From: Billgrantia sulfidoxydans
GTDB lineage: Bacteria; Pseudomonadota; Gammaproteobacteria; Pseudomonadales; Halomonadaceae
Assembly (NCBI RefSeq): GCF_017868775.1
Contig: NZ_CP053381.1
Location: 3,348,001 to 3,412,000, forward strand
Reading direction: 5' to 3'
DNA length: 64,000 nucleotides
This document shows, one piece after another, positions 47,296-64,000 of this stretch. How positions within the stretch are numbered: position 1 is the first letter of the stretch; every line of letters starts with the position of its first letter. Below the pieces are notes generated by a model that saw only the letters and a list, made by a program, of their open reading frames with translations, was not told the origin of the DNA and did no database searches. Both the position numbers and the translations under genes were made by a program.

Positions 47296-48915
47296 ATGGG
47301 CAATGTGGCACTGAAGGGTATCGATTCCGAAACAAAAAATGACAGGCCAGGTCGCTCGATCGTGGCCACCGACGACCTGCCCCTTGGGGTGTATCACGGC
47401 ACGAAGGGGGGGCGCGATCGCGGCAAGCCGTTCGGATTCGGCACGCCGAACCTTCCTTCGCAGCGCATCCTGTTCGTCACCGCCGAGATCGCCGATTTCG
47501 TCAAGGTCGGAGGGCTCGGCGACGTCTCATCCGCCCTGCCCCGGGCATTGGCGGCTCACCACGACATTCGCATTCTGCTACCGGCCTACCGTGAAGTCAT
47601 CGCCTCGTCACAAGAGATCCGCCGCGTCGGCCGGCTCCCGGCCTACGCCGAGCTGCCGGCCTGCGAGGTCGGCGAGATGACCTGCGCCGACGGCCTGGTG
47701 ATCTACGTGCTGCTCTGCCCCGAACTCTACGAGCGCGAAGGAGGGCCCTACGGCACCGGACCGGGCGGGTACGGCAGCAGCGGCTGGGACGACAACGACA
47801 TTCGCTTCGCCCGGCTGTCGCTGGCCGCCGCCGAGATCGCCGCCGGCCACGCCGGGCTCGACTGGCAGCCGCAGCTGTTGCACCTCAACGACTGGACGTG
47901 CGGCCTGGCACCGGCCTACCTGCAGTGGCAGGGGAGCCACGTCCCCAGCGTGTTCACCATCCACAACCTGGCCTATCAGGGCCTGTACGACGCGTCGCGC
48001 TGCGCCGCCCTGGGCATTCCCGACGATGCCTTTCAGATCGAGGGGCTCGAGTATTACGGCAAGCTCTCCTTCATGAAGGCGGGGATCGTCTATGCCTCTC
48101 ACGTGACCACGGTGAGCGCGACCTATGCCCAGGAGATCACCACCCCGGAGTTCGGCTGCGGTCTGCATGGCCTGCTGCGCTGCAAGGCGGAGCAGGGCCG
48201 GCTCAGCGGCATTCCCAACGGCATCGACGACTCCTGGGATCCGCGCACCGATGCTCACCTGGTGCAGGCCTTCTCGGCCAACGACTGGCGCGGCAAGCGC
48301 GCCAACGCCGAGTACGTGCGCCACCGCTTCGGCCTGGCCCCCAGCGCCGGCCCGCTGTTCGCCATGGTCTCGCGCATGGTGCACCAGAAGGGGGTCGACC
48401 TGGTCATCGAGGCGGCCCCCAGCATCGTCCAGGCCGGCGGCCAGCTGGTCTTCATCGGCAGCGGCGAGCGCCGCGTCGAGGCCCAGCTCGACCGCCTGGC
48501 CGAACGCTATCCGGGGGCCGTGGGCGCCTATATCGGCTTCGACGAGGACGAGGCCCGCTGCATCTACGCCGGCAGCGACTTCCTGCTGATGCCGTCGCGC
48601 TTCGAGCCCTGCGGCCTGAGCCAGATGTATGCCCAGCGCTTCGGCTCCCTGCCCATCGCTCACCGCACCGGCGGCCTGGCCGACACCATCGAGGACGGCG
48701 TGACCGGCTTCCTGTTCGACAAGGTCACCCTGGCCAGCTTCATGCAGGCGATCCAGCAGGCCTTCTCGGTCTATCACTCCACGGAGCTGTTCTACGCCAT
48801 GCGGCGGGCGGCCATGACCGGCCGCTATCACTGGCGCCAGTCGATCGCCCCTTATACGCAGCTCTACCAGCGCATCAGCGAAGAAGCGGGTGTGGAGGCA
48901 CGCACCACGGGATGA
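47296..48915 (+). CDS. glgA: Glycogen synthase
   Basis: Glucosyltransferase (GT5) that extends alpha-1,4-glucan from ADP-glucose. The 539-residue product has the donor-binding KVGGLGDV motif near residue 66 after an unusual 55-residue N-terminal extension, then HLNDWT, FTIHNLAYQG, and the C-terminal SRFEPCGLSQMYAQRFGSLPIAHRTGGL block (in parts, about 435-462) typical of GlgA. AGGGAGG precedes the ATG at 47296. Its TGA overlaps the treZ start. No glgC is in the window. It heads the operon that continues to treY. Confidence 0.94.
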   Translation: MGNVALKGIDSETKNDRPGRSIVATDDLPLGVYHGTKGGRDRGKPFGFGTPNLPSQRILFVTAEIADFVKVGGLGDVSSALPRALAAHHDIRILLPAYREVIASSQEIRRVGRLPAYAELPACEVGEMTCADGLVIYVLLCPELYEREGGPYGTGPGGYGSSGWDDNDIRFARLSLAAAEIAAGHAGLDWQPQLLHLNDWTCGLAPAYLQWQGSHVPSVFTIHNLAYQGLYDASRCAALGIPDDAFQIEGLEYYGKLSFMKAGIVYASHVTTVSATYAQEITTPEFGCGLHGLLRCKAEQGRLSGIPNGIDDSWDPRTDAHLVQAFSANDWRGKRANAEYVRHRFGLAPSAGPLFAMVSRMVHQKGVDLVIEAAPSIVQAGGQLVFIGSGERRVEAQLDRLAERYPGAVGAYIGFDEDEARCIYAGSDFLLMPSRFEPCGLSQMYAQRFGSLPIAHRTGGLADTIEDGVTGFLFDKVTLASFMQAIQQAFSVYHSTELFYAMRRAAMTGRYHWRQSIAPYTQLYQRISEEAGVEARTTG

Positions 48916-50726
48916 ACGAAGCAGAGCGATTTCACTACAGCTTCGGCGCCCAGGTCATCGGCCCGGAGTGGACGCAGTTCTCGCTTTGGGCACCCAGCGC
49001 CAGCCGGGTCGACCTCGAAGTGGAGGGCCTCGCGCCCATCGCCATGACCCACGCCGGCGAAGGGCGCTTCGTCGGCGAGGCCCCCTGCGATCACGGCGCC
49101 CGCTACCGCTATCGTGTCCACGTCGACGGCGCGGCGCAGGGCATCGCGATCGCGGACCCCGCCTCCCGTGCCCAGGCGGGAGGCGTCGAGGGGCCGAGCA
49201 TGGTGGTCGACCCCTATCATCACGCCTGGCGCCATGCCGACTGGCGGGGCCGCCCGTGGCACGAGACGGTGCTCTACGAGCTGCACCTGGGGGCGCTGGG
49301 CGGCCTGGCCGGGGCGCGCCAGCAGCTGCCCTACCTGGCCGAGCTCGGCGTCACGGCGGTGGAACTGATGCCGGTGGCTGCCTTCCCCGGGGCGCGCAAC
49401 TGGGGCTACGACGGCGTGCTGCCCTACGCCGTGGACGAGACCTATGGCGATCCCGGTGCGCTCAAGGCCTTCATCGATGACGCTCATGGCCTGGGGCTGA
49501 TGGTCTTCCTCGATGTCGTCTACAACCACTTCGGTCCCGACGGCAACCACCTGCCGCGCTATGCCGGCGCCTTCTTTCGCGACGACCGTCAGACGCCCTG
49601 GGGGCCGGCCATCGATTTCCGCCAGCCCATGGTGCGTCGCTTCTTCATCGAGAACGCGCTGATGTGGCTCGACGAGTACCGCTTCGACGGCCTGCGCTTC
49701 GACGCGGTGCATGCCATCGGCGAACGCGACTTCCTGCGCGAGCTGGCCGAGACGCTGCGCAGCCGCATCGACCCGCGACGCCACGTGCACCTCGTACTGG
49801 AGAACGAGCACAACGACGCCGGCCTGCTGGGCCCGGGGCTGTTCACCGCGCAGTGGAACGACGACTGGCACAACGTCATGCATGTGCTGCTCACCGGCGA
49901 GAGCGAAGGCTACTACGGCGACTTCGCCGAGGCCCCGACGCAGAAGCTGGCGCGCTGCCTGGGCGAGGGCTTCGTCTACCAGGGCGACGCCACCCGGCAG
50001 GGCACTCCCCGCGGCACGCCGAGCGCGCACCTGCCGCCGACCGCCTTCGTCGCCTTCCTGCAGAACCACGACCAGATCGGCAATCGCGCGCTGGGCGAGC
50101 GCCTGACCCGGCTTGCCGAGCCGCAGGCGCTGGCAGCCGCCACGCTGACGCTGCTGCTCTCGCCCATGGTGCCGCTGCTGTTCATGGGCGAGGAGTGGGC
50201 CAGCGAGCGCCCCTTCCTGTTCTTCACCGACCACCGTGACGAACTGGCCGAGGCCGTGCGCGAGGGCCGCCGGGCGGAGTTTGCCGCGTTCAGCGCCTTT
50301 CAGGATCCTGCCTCGCGCGCGGCGATTCCCGATCCCAATGACATGGCCACCTACGAGGCATCAAAACCCGACATCGAGGTTCGCGATGCCTCCCCCCATG
50401 CCGAATGGCGGGCCTTCGTCCGTTGCCTGCTGGCGATTCGCCAGGCCGAGATCGTGCCGCGCCTGGATGGCGCCCGTGCGCTGGGTGCCGAAGCACTCGC
50501 CGAGGGCGCCGTCGTCGCCCGCTGGCAGATGAACGACGACACCCGGCTGGTCATCGCCATGAACCTCGGCGAACGAACCGCGGCCACCCGCGCCTTCGGT
50601 GTCGGCCGGTGTCTCTTTGAGACCCGTGAGGGCGTGGCGGTCGCCACCGAGAGCGGCAGCCTGCCGCCACGCTGTGCCGCGGCCTGGCTGAAACACGTAC
50701 CGGGCGACGAGGAGCTTTGCGCATGA
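48912..50726 (+). CDS. treZ: Malto-oligosyltrehalose trehalohydrolase
   Basis: Releases trehalose from maltooligosyltrehalose, the second step of the TreYZ route. The 604-residue GH13 protein has an N-terminal CBM48-like domain (about 1-105) and a catalytic barrel with VVYNHFGPDGN (about 204-214), FDGLRFDAVHAI holding the nucleophile Asp, LVLENEHND with the acid Glu and FLQNHDQIGNR. These fit TreZ rather than the related GlgB, as does the neighbour treY. ATGA overlaps join it to glgA and malQ. Confidence 0.93.
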   Translation: MNEAERFHYSFGAQVIGPEWTQFSLWAPSASRVDLEVEGLAPIAMTHAGEGRFVGEAPCDHGARYRYRVHVDGAAQGIAIADPASRAQAGGVEGPSMVVDPYHHAWRHADWRGRPWHETVLYELHLGALGGLAGARQQLPYLAELGVTAVELMPVAAFPGARNWGYDGVLPYAVDETYGDPGALKAFIDDAHGLGLMVFLDVVYNHFGPDGNHLPRYAGAFFRDDRQTPWGPAIDFRQPMVRRFFIENALMWLDEYRFDGLRFDAVHAIGERDFLRELAETLRSRIDPRRHVHLVLENEHNDAGLLGPGLFTAQWNDDWHNVMHVLLTGESEGYYGDFAEAPTQKLARCLGEGFVYQGDATRQGTPRGTPSAHLPPTAFVAFLQNHDQIGNRALGERLTRLAEPQALAAATLTLLLSPMVPLLFMGEEWASERPFLFFTDHRDELAEAVREGRRAEFAAFSAFQDPASRAAIPDPNDMATYEASKPDIEVRDASPHAEWRAFVRCLLAIRQAEIVPRLDGARALGAEALAEGAVVARWQMNDDTRLVIAMNLGERTAATRAFGVGRCLFETREGVAVATESGSLPPRCAAAWLKHVPGDEELCA

Positions 50727-52835
50727 GCGAGGAGGGTCTGGAACGACTGGCCACCGCGGCCGGCCTGATCGTCGAATGGGAAGACAGCGAGGGCCGCCCT
50801 CGCCGGCTCAGTGACGCCGTCCAGCGCGAGCTGCTGGCTCGGCTCGGTCACCCCGCCGGCAGCGCAACCGAGATCGCGGCCAGCCTGGAGCGGCTGCGGC
50901 CTCCCGCCTTGCCGCGGGAGTGGCCGCCCTTGCTTACCGCCGAACAGGGGGCGACAACGCCCCTGCCGTCGCCGCTTCCTCGCGGAACCCGCTACCGGCT
51001 CGTACTGGAAAGCGGCGAGCGCCGGGAGGGTACGCTCGACGATGACCACGGGGCATTGCCCGCCGTCGACGCGCCCGGCTACCACCGCCTGCAGCTCGCC
51101 GACGTCGAGCTGACCCTGGCCGTGGCCCCGCCGCGCTGCTTCACCCTGGCGGATGCCTGCGCCGGCGAGTCGCCACGCCGGTGGGGGTTGGCGGCGCAGC
51201 TCTATGCCCTGCGCCGGCCTGGCGACGGCGGTCTCGGCGATACCCTGGCCCTGGAGCAGCTGGCACGCCACGCCGCCGAATCCGGCGCCGCGGCGCTGGC
51301 CGTGAGCCCGACGCACGCCATGTTCAGCGCCGACGTGAACCACTATAGCCCCTACTCGCCCTCGAGCCGCCTGCACTATCACGCCCTGCACGCCGCTCCC
51401 GAGTCGCTGCTTGGCGAAGCAGCGGTGGCGGCGGCCATCGAGCGCAGCGGTCTGGCCGAGACCCGGGCCCAGCTCGAAGCGCAGGAGCTGATCGACTGGC
51501 CCCGGGCGGCGCACACCAAGCTCACCTGGTTGCGCGCGCTGTACGACGAGGTGATGCAGCGCGAGGACGCCGAGGCACGGCGCGCCCGCCAGGCCCTGGC
51601 GACCTTTCGCGAACGGGGCGGCGCCATGCTCGAGGCACACTGCCGCTTCGAGGCCCTGCAGCAGGCCCGGGGCGAACGCGACTGGCGCCAGTGGCCGGCG
51701 GCGCTGCGTGACCCGGCAAGCCCCGGGGTGGCACGCTTCGCCGAGGAGCATGCCCACGCAGTCGGCTTCCCTGCCTTTCTGCAGTGGCTGGCAAGCGAGG
51801 GGCTGGCCCGCGCCCAGGCCACGGCCCGTGAGGCCGGCATGCCGATCGGTCTGATCGCCGACCTCGCCGTGGGGGCCGACGCGGCCGGCAGCCAGGCCTG
51901 GAGCCGCCCGACCGAGATGCTGGAGGGCCTGTCGATCGGTGCGCCACCGGATACCTTCAACGTCCACGGCCAGGATTGGGGGCTCGCCCCCTTCTCGCCC
52001 CAAGGGCTGGTACGGTCGGGGTTCCGAAGCTTCATCGACATGCTGCGGGCCGGCTTCGCCCATGCCGGCGGGTTGCGCATCGATCATGTGCTGGGCCTGA
52101 TGCGCCTGTGGCTGGTGCCTCACGGCGCACCGCCCGACGCGGGCGGCTACGTGCGCTATCCGCTCGACGACCTGCTGCGCCTGGTCGCGCTGGAGTCCTG
52201 GCGCCACCGCGCCATCGTCATCGGCGAGGACCTGGGTACCGTCGCCCCCGGCTTTCGCGAGCGCCTGGCACGCCACGGCATCCTCGGCATGCGCGTGCTG
52301 TGGTTCGAACGCGACGACGACGGCGGCTTCCTGGCGCCGGGGCAGTGGTCGCGGCACGCGGTCGCCACCAGCTCGACCCACGACCTGCCGACGCTGGCCG
52401 GCTGGTGGGCGGGGCGCGACATCGAGTGGCGCAGCCGCCTTGGCCTGCTCGGCGAGAACCAGGATGCCGACAGCGAACGCGCCGAGCGCCGCATCGAGCG
52501 GTCGCGCCTGGCTCGGGCGCTGCGCCTGGTCGACGATCACGTGCCGCAAGCGCCTCTCGACGCCGCCGCCCTGCCCGCCTCGCAGGTGCTCGATGCCTGC
52601 GTCCGTCGCCTTGGCGTAACACCGGCGCCGCTCACGCTGCTGCCGCTGGAGGATGCCCTGGGTCTCGAGGAGCAGGCCAACCTGCCGGGCACCCTCGACG
52701 AGCATCCCAACTGGCGGCGGCGCCTGCCGGACGACGCCGATCGCCTGCTCGCCTCGCCGGAGACGAGGGAGCGCCTGAAGGTACTGGACGAGGCGCGCCG
52801 ACAAGCCGCCCACGACATCCAGGAAGGGGGGCACG

Positions 52836-52843
<8 letters not shown>
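50723..52843 (+). CDS. malQ: 4-alpha-glucanotransferase (amylomaltase)
   Basis: GH77 enzyme that transfers maltooligosaccharide segments and releases glucose, reshaping chains used by TreY and GlgE. The 706-residue protein has an N-terminal extension of about 130 residues, then the GH77 barrel: SPYSPSSRL near 213-221, GGLRIDHVLGLMRLW with the catalytic Asp, VIGEDLGTV with the acid Glu, and SSTHDLPTLAGWW with the third Asp. The ATG at 50723 overlaps the treZ stop and GAGGAG lies upstream. It overlaps treY by 8 bp. Confidence 0.95.
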
Positions 52844-55619
<2,776 letters not shown>

Positions 55620-55629
55620 GAGAGCTAGG

Positions 55630-56400
55630 ATGGCTGACGAAGAGCGCGTACGGAACCTGGCCTACCAGATCTGGGAGTCGGAGGGACGCCCCGAGGGCCA
55701 GCAGCAGCGTCACTGGGACATGGCGCTGAAGATCGTCATCGCCGAAGAGGAAGCAGGCGTCGACGCCGAGCTGGAGGAGGTCGGCGAACCGGTGGACGAG
55801 CCGCCCCTGCTCGAGGACGACCTGCCGCTGGAGGACGACGAGACCGGCATCCAGGAGAATCGCTTGCCGCTGGACTCCCCCGACGGCGAGCCCGATTTCG
55901 ATGAGCTGCCCTACCGCGACGACCGCGACGTGGGGCGCGACCCGCCGGTGCAGGATCGCGCCAGCCCCGGGCCGGCCACGAACGAGCCCGAACCCACGGC
56001 GGCCTCGACCCGACCGCTGCCGGCGGAGCAGGCCACCGCCACCGGCGCCCAGGATCAGGACGTCGCCAACCGGGGCGGAGCGGATGCACCGGCCACTTCC
56101 CCCGAGCCCTCGGCGGGGCCGCTGGAGCCGCTGCCGGAGGAATCCGCCACCATGCGTCGCCGGCGCCAGCCACGTCGCGACGACGATGGACTGACCGCCG
56201 CCGATGCCAGCGACACGTCACAAGTGCCGGGCAAGACGGCGGCACCGGAGGGCAAGACGTCACGCCGCGGCGCCGCCCGGTCCGCCACCACGGCCAAGGC
56301 CGGTTCACCCTCCACGGCGACGAGCGGCAAGCCCTCTGCCGCAGCCAAGGGCGACAAGGCACGCAAGCGCGGCGGTCGCAGCGGCTCCGGGAGCGAGTGA
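55630..56400 (+). CDS. DUF2934 protein with long disordered tail
   Basis: A 256-residue protein of unknown function. Residues about 3-42 are a DUF2934 domain (RVRNLAYQIWESEGRPEG then HWDMA), a small helical module. The remainder has almost no hydrophobic order: an acidic stretch (about 43-100, Asp and Glu rich), a Pro/Ala/Thr linker, then a basic, Lys/Arg/Ala/Ser-rich C-terminus (about 195-256). The same kind of gene sits between treY and glgX in Pseudomonas aeruginosa as I recall, so it is part of the trehalose/glycogen cluster. The ATG at 55630 is preceded by GGAGAG. Confidence 0.85.
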   Translation: MADEERVRNLAYQIWESEGRPEGQQQRHWDMALKIVIAEEEAGVDAELEEVGEPVDEPPLLEDDLPLEDDETGIQENRLPLDSPDGEPDFDELPYRDDRDVGRDPPVQDRASPGPATNEPEPTAASTRPLPAEQATATGAQDQDVANRGGADAPATSPEPSAGPLEPLPEESATMRRRRQPRRDDDGLTAADASDTSQVPGKTAAPEGKTSRRGAARSATTAKAGSPSTATSGKPSAAAKGDKARKRGGRSGSGSE

Positions 56401-56439
56401 CGGATGGCGCATCCTCCTCGAACCACAAGGAAGGCAAGC

Positions 56440-58644
<2,205 letters not shown>

Positions 58645-58698
58645 GAGAACATCGGCCGAGGGACCTGGCCGAGCGTTGCGACAAAGGAGGAACATGCG

Positions 58699-60726
58699 AT
58701 GAGTTCAACTCCGTTAACGGCGCCCGTCGGCAGCTCGGCACGCGGGCAGGACCCAAGCCACGTCCTGGCGGCCGTCCAGGCGCCTCGCATCGCCATCGAG
58801 TCGGTCCAGCCGACCCTGGACCAGGGGCGGTTCGCCGCCAAGGCCATCGTCGACGAGCCGGTCAAGGTCACGGCGAGGATCTTCGCCGACGGCCACGATC
58901 TCCTGGCGGCGGCGGTCTGCTGGTACGACGCCACCGACCGCCGACATCGCGAGCCCATGCAGCCGGCCCATCCGGCGGGACTGGACATCTTCGAGGGACG
59001 CTTCACCCCGCGCGGCATCGGGCGGCACCGCTTTTTCATCGAAGCCTGGTGGGACACTTACGCCTCCTACTGCCACGAGCTGTCGAAGAAGCATCAGGCC
59101 GGCGTGCCGGTCGGCCTCGAGCTCGAGGAGGGCCGGCGTGAGCTCGTCCGGGCGATCGAGCGCAGCGAAGGCGAGCTCAGGGAGGCGCTCGAGGCCAGCC
59201 ATGAGCGCTTCCGACTGCTCGGCTCCGATGCCGAGCGTGTCGCCCTGCTGCTCGACGCCGACATGGTGCAGTTGATGCACGAGGCAGACGCTCGCCCCCA
59301 CCTGACCCGCAGCGACGCCATCTACCCGCTTGACGTGGAGCGGCCCAAGGCCCGTTTTTCGAGCTGGTACGAGCTGTTCCCACGCTCGGAGACCGACACC
59401 CCCCAGCGCCACGGCACGTTCAAGGATGTGCACAAGCGCCTGCCGCTGATCCGGGACATGGGCTTCGACGTGCTCTACTTTCCCCCCATCCACCCCATCG
59501 GACTCACGCACCGCAAGGGTCCCAACAATACGCTCGAAGCCGGACCGGACGACCCCGGCAGCCCCTATGCCATCGGCAGCGAGGAGGGAGGACATGAAGC
59601 GATTCATCCTGAACTGGGCACGCGAGATGATTTTCGTGATCTGGTCCGTGCAGCAGCCGATCATGGCCTGGAGGTCGCGCTTGACTTCGCCATCCAGTGC
59701 TCGCCCGATCATCCCTGGCTCAAGGAGCACCCCGGCTGGTTCTCATGGCGACCCGATGGGTCCATCCGCTATGCGGAGAATCCGCCCAAGAAGTACCAGG
59801 ACATCGTCAACGTCGACTTCTATGCCGAGGAGGCGATACCGTCCCTGTGGGTCGAGCTGCGCGACGTGGTACAGGGATGGGTCGACGAGGGGGTGAAGAT
59901 ATTCCGCGTCGACAACCCGCACACCAAGCCGCTGCCCTTCTGGGAGTGGCTGATCGCCGACATTCGCGACCGCGACCCCTCGGTCATCTTCCTCTCCGAA
60001 GCCTTCACGCGGCCCAACATGATGCTGCGCCTGGGCAAGCTGGGCTTTACCCAGAGCTACACCTACTTCACCTGGCGCAATACCAAGCCGGAGCTGACGG
60101 AGTACCTCGAGCAGCTGAACGCCTCACCGCTGCGCGAGGGATTTCGCCCCAACTTCTTCGTCAACACACCGGACATCAATCCCTACTTCCTGCAATCGTC
60201 GGGGCGCCCCGGCTTCCTGGTGCGGGCGGCGCTGGCCACGCTGGGGGCCGGCGCCTGGGGCATGTATTCGGGCTTCGAGCTGTGCGAGGGCGAGCCGGTG
60301 CCCGGCAAGGAAGAGTACCTCGATTCGGAGAAGTACGAGATCCGCCCACGCGACTACACCGCCGCCGGCAACATCAGCTACGAGATCGCCCAGCTCAATC
60401 GCATCCGCCGCGAGAATCCGGCGCTGCAGACCCACCTGGGCCTGGCCTTTTATCCGGTACACAACGACCGGCTGCTGTTTTTCGGCAAGCGTACCGAGAC
60501 GCGGGACAACTTCATCCTCATCGCCGTCAGCCTCGACCCGTTCGAACCCCAGGAAGGGGCATTCGAGCTGCCGCTCTGGGAATTCGGTCTACCCGACGAG
60601 GCGGCACTGCACGGAGAGGATCTGATGAGCGGTTACCGCTGGACCTGGCAGGGCAAGTGGCAGTCGATGCGCCTCGATCCGGCCCATCTTCCGTTCGCCA
60701 TCTGGCGCATTCGCCCGGTCCGCTAG
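58699..60726 (+). CDS. glgE: Maltose-1-phosphate maltosyltransferase
   Basis: GlgE extends alpha-glucan chains with maltosyl units from maltose 1-phosphate. The 675-residue GH13_3 protein has an N-terminal domain (about 25-130), YPLDVERPKARFSSWYELFPRS at about 210-231 (in parts), FPPIHPIGLTHRKG, GVKIFRVDNPHTKP with the nucleophile Asp, IFLSEAFTRP with the acid Glu, and a C-terminal beta domain. The neighbouring treS-maltokinase gene supplies maltose 1-phosphate. AAAGGAGG precedes the start. Secure identification. Confidence 0.96.
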   Translation: MSSTPLTAPVGSSARGQDPSHVLAAVQAPRIAIESVQPTLDQGRFAAKAIVDEPVKVTARIFADGHDLLAAAVCWYDATDRRHREPMQPAHPAGLDIFEGRFTPRGIGRHRFFIEAWWDTYASYCHELSKKHQAGVPVGLELEEGRRELVRAIERSEGELREALEASHERFRLLGSDAERVALLLDADMVQLMHEADARPHLTRSDAIYPLDVERPKARFSSWYELFPRSETDTPQRHGTFKDVHKRLPLIRDMGFDVLYFPPIHPIGLTHRKGPNNTLEAGPDDPGSPYAIGSEEGGHEAIHPELGTRDDFRDLVRAAADHGLEVALDFAIQCSPDHPWLKEHPGWFSWRPDGSIRYAENPPKKYQDIVNVDFYAEEAIPSLWVELRDVVQGWVDEGVKIFRVDNPHTKPLPFWEWLIADIRDRDPSVIFLSEAFTRPNMMLRLGKLGFTQSYTYFTWRNTKPELTEYLEQLNASPLREGFRPNFFVNTPDINPYFLQSSGRPGFLVRAALATLGAGAWGMYSGFELCEGEPVPGKEEYLDSEKYEIRPRDYTAAGNISYEIAQLNRIRRENPALQTHLGLAFYPVHNDRLLFFGKRTETRDNFILIAVSLDPFEPQEGAFELPLWEFGLPDEAALHGEDLMSGYRWTWQGKWQSMRLDPAHLPFAIWRIRPVR

Positions 60727-60754
60727 CCTCGGTGAACGCAGGGAGGACACGACA

Positions 60755-64000
<3,246 letters not shown>

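Overview
The window is GC-rich, densely packed bacterial chromosome. It looks like a halophilic gammaproteobacterium close to Halomonas (Halomonadaceae). That is an inference from the very acidic proteins, the ftsB-ispD-ispF core block, Entner-Doudoroff control by HexR, and a trehalose/alpha-glucan cluster ordered as I recall it from Pseudomonas aeruginosa. No rRNA, tRNA, prophage, transposase or CRISPR was seen.

Layout. 1-2.7 kb: ispF (cut by the left edge), ispD, ftsB and a COG3146-type N-acyltransferase, all on the minus strand. 2.85-8.6 kb: an Entner-Doudoroff/hexose operon (edd, glk, hexose-6-phosphate mutarotase, aldo/keto reductase, PfkB fructokinase). 8.6-15.4 kb: Cra/FruR and the fructose PTS operon fruBKA. 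15.6-19.5 kb: eda, pgl and zwf on the minus strand, divergent from hexR. 19.5-24.8 kb: a D-galactonate operon (FCD/GntR regulator, dgoD, dgoK, dgoA) and an SSS-family sodium symporter; one perfect 13-bp operator lies in front of each promoter. Together these encode conversion of glucose, fructose and galactonate to pyruvate and triose phosphate through KDPG or KDPGal.

25-31.8 kb: two ABC importers, one phosphonate/selenate-like with a fused permease and one for molybdate (modABC, with a ModE box and a shortened ModE), plus a RidA protein. 31.9-38 kb: tandem universal stress protein, SulP transporter, EamA transporter and a slipin/NfeD pair. 38.3-42.0 kb: a YnjBCD-type ABC importer split by a 133-bp palindromic MITE-like repeat.

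42.0-45.5 kb holds the most unusual locus. A 779-residue protein joins a tubulin-tyrosine-ligase-type ATP-grasp domain, a PqqD-like peptide-binding domain and a C-terminal region that may be a degenerate HprK-like domain. It is followed by a 92-residue protein whose C-terminus is a strictly alternating Glu-X tail (12 Glu at every second position), much like a tubulin tail. A DinB-like protein follows. I read this as a candidate peptide-modification system in which the ligase acts on the acidic tail.

45.7-64 kb: a periplasmic rhodanese-type sulfurtransferase, then glgA, treZ, malQ, treY, a DUF2934 protein, glgX, glgE and a treS-maltokinase fusion cut by the right edge. This set links glycogen, maltooligosaccharides, trehalose and maltose-1-phosphate (the TreYZ and GlgE routes). 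A branching enzyme glgB would be expected just beyond the window.
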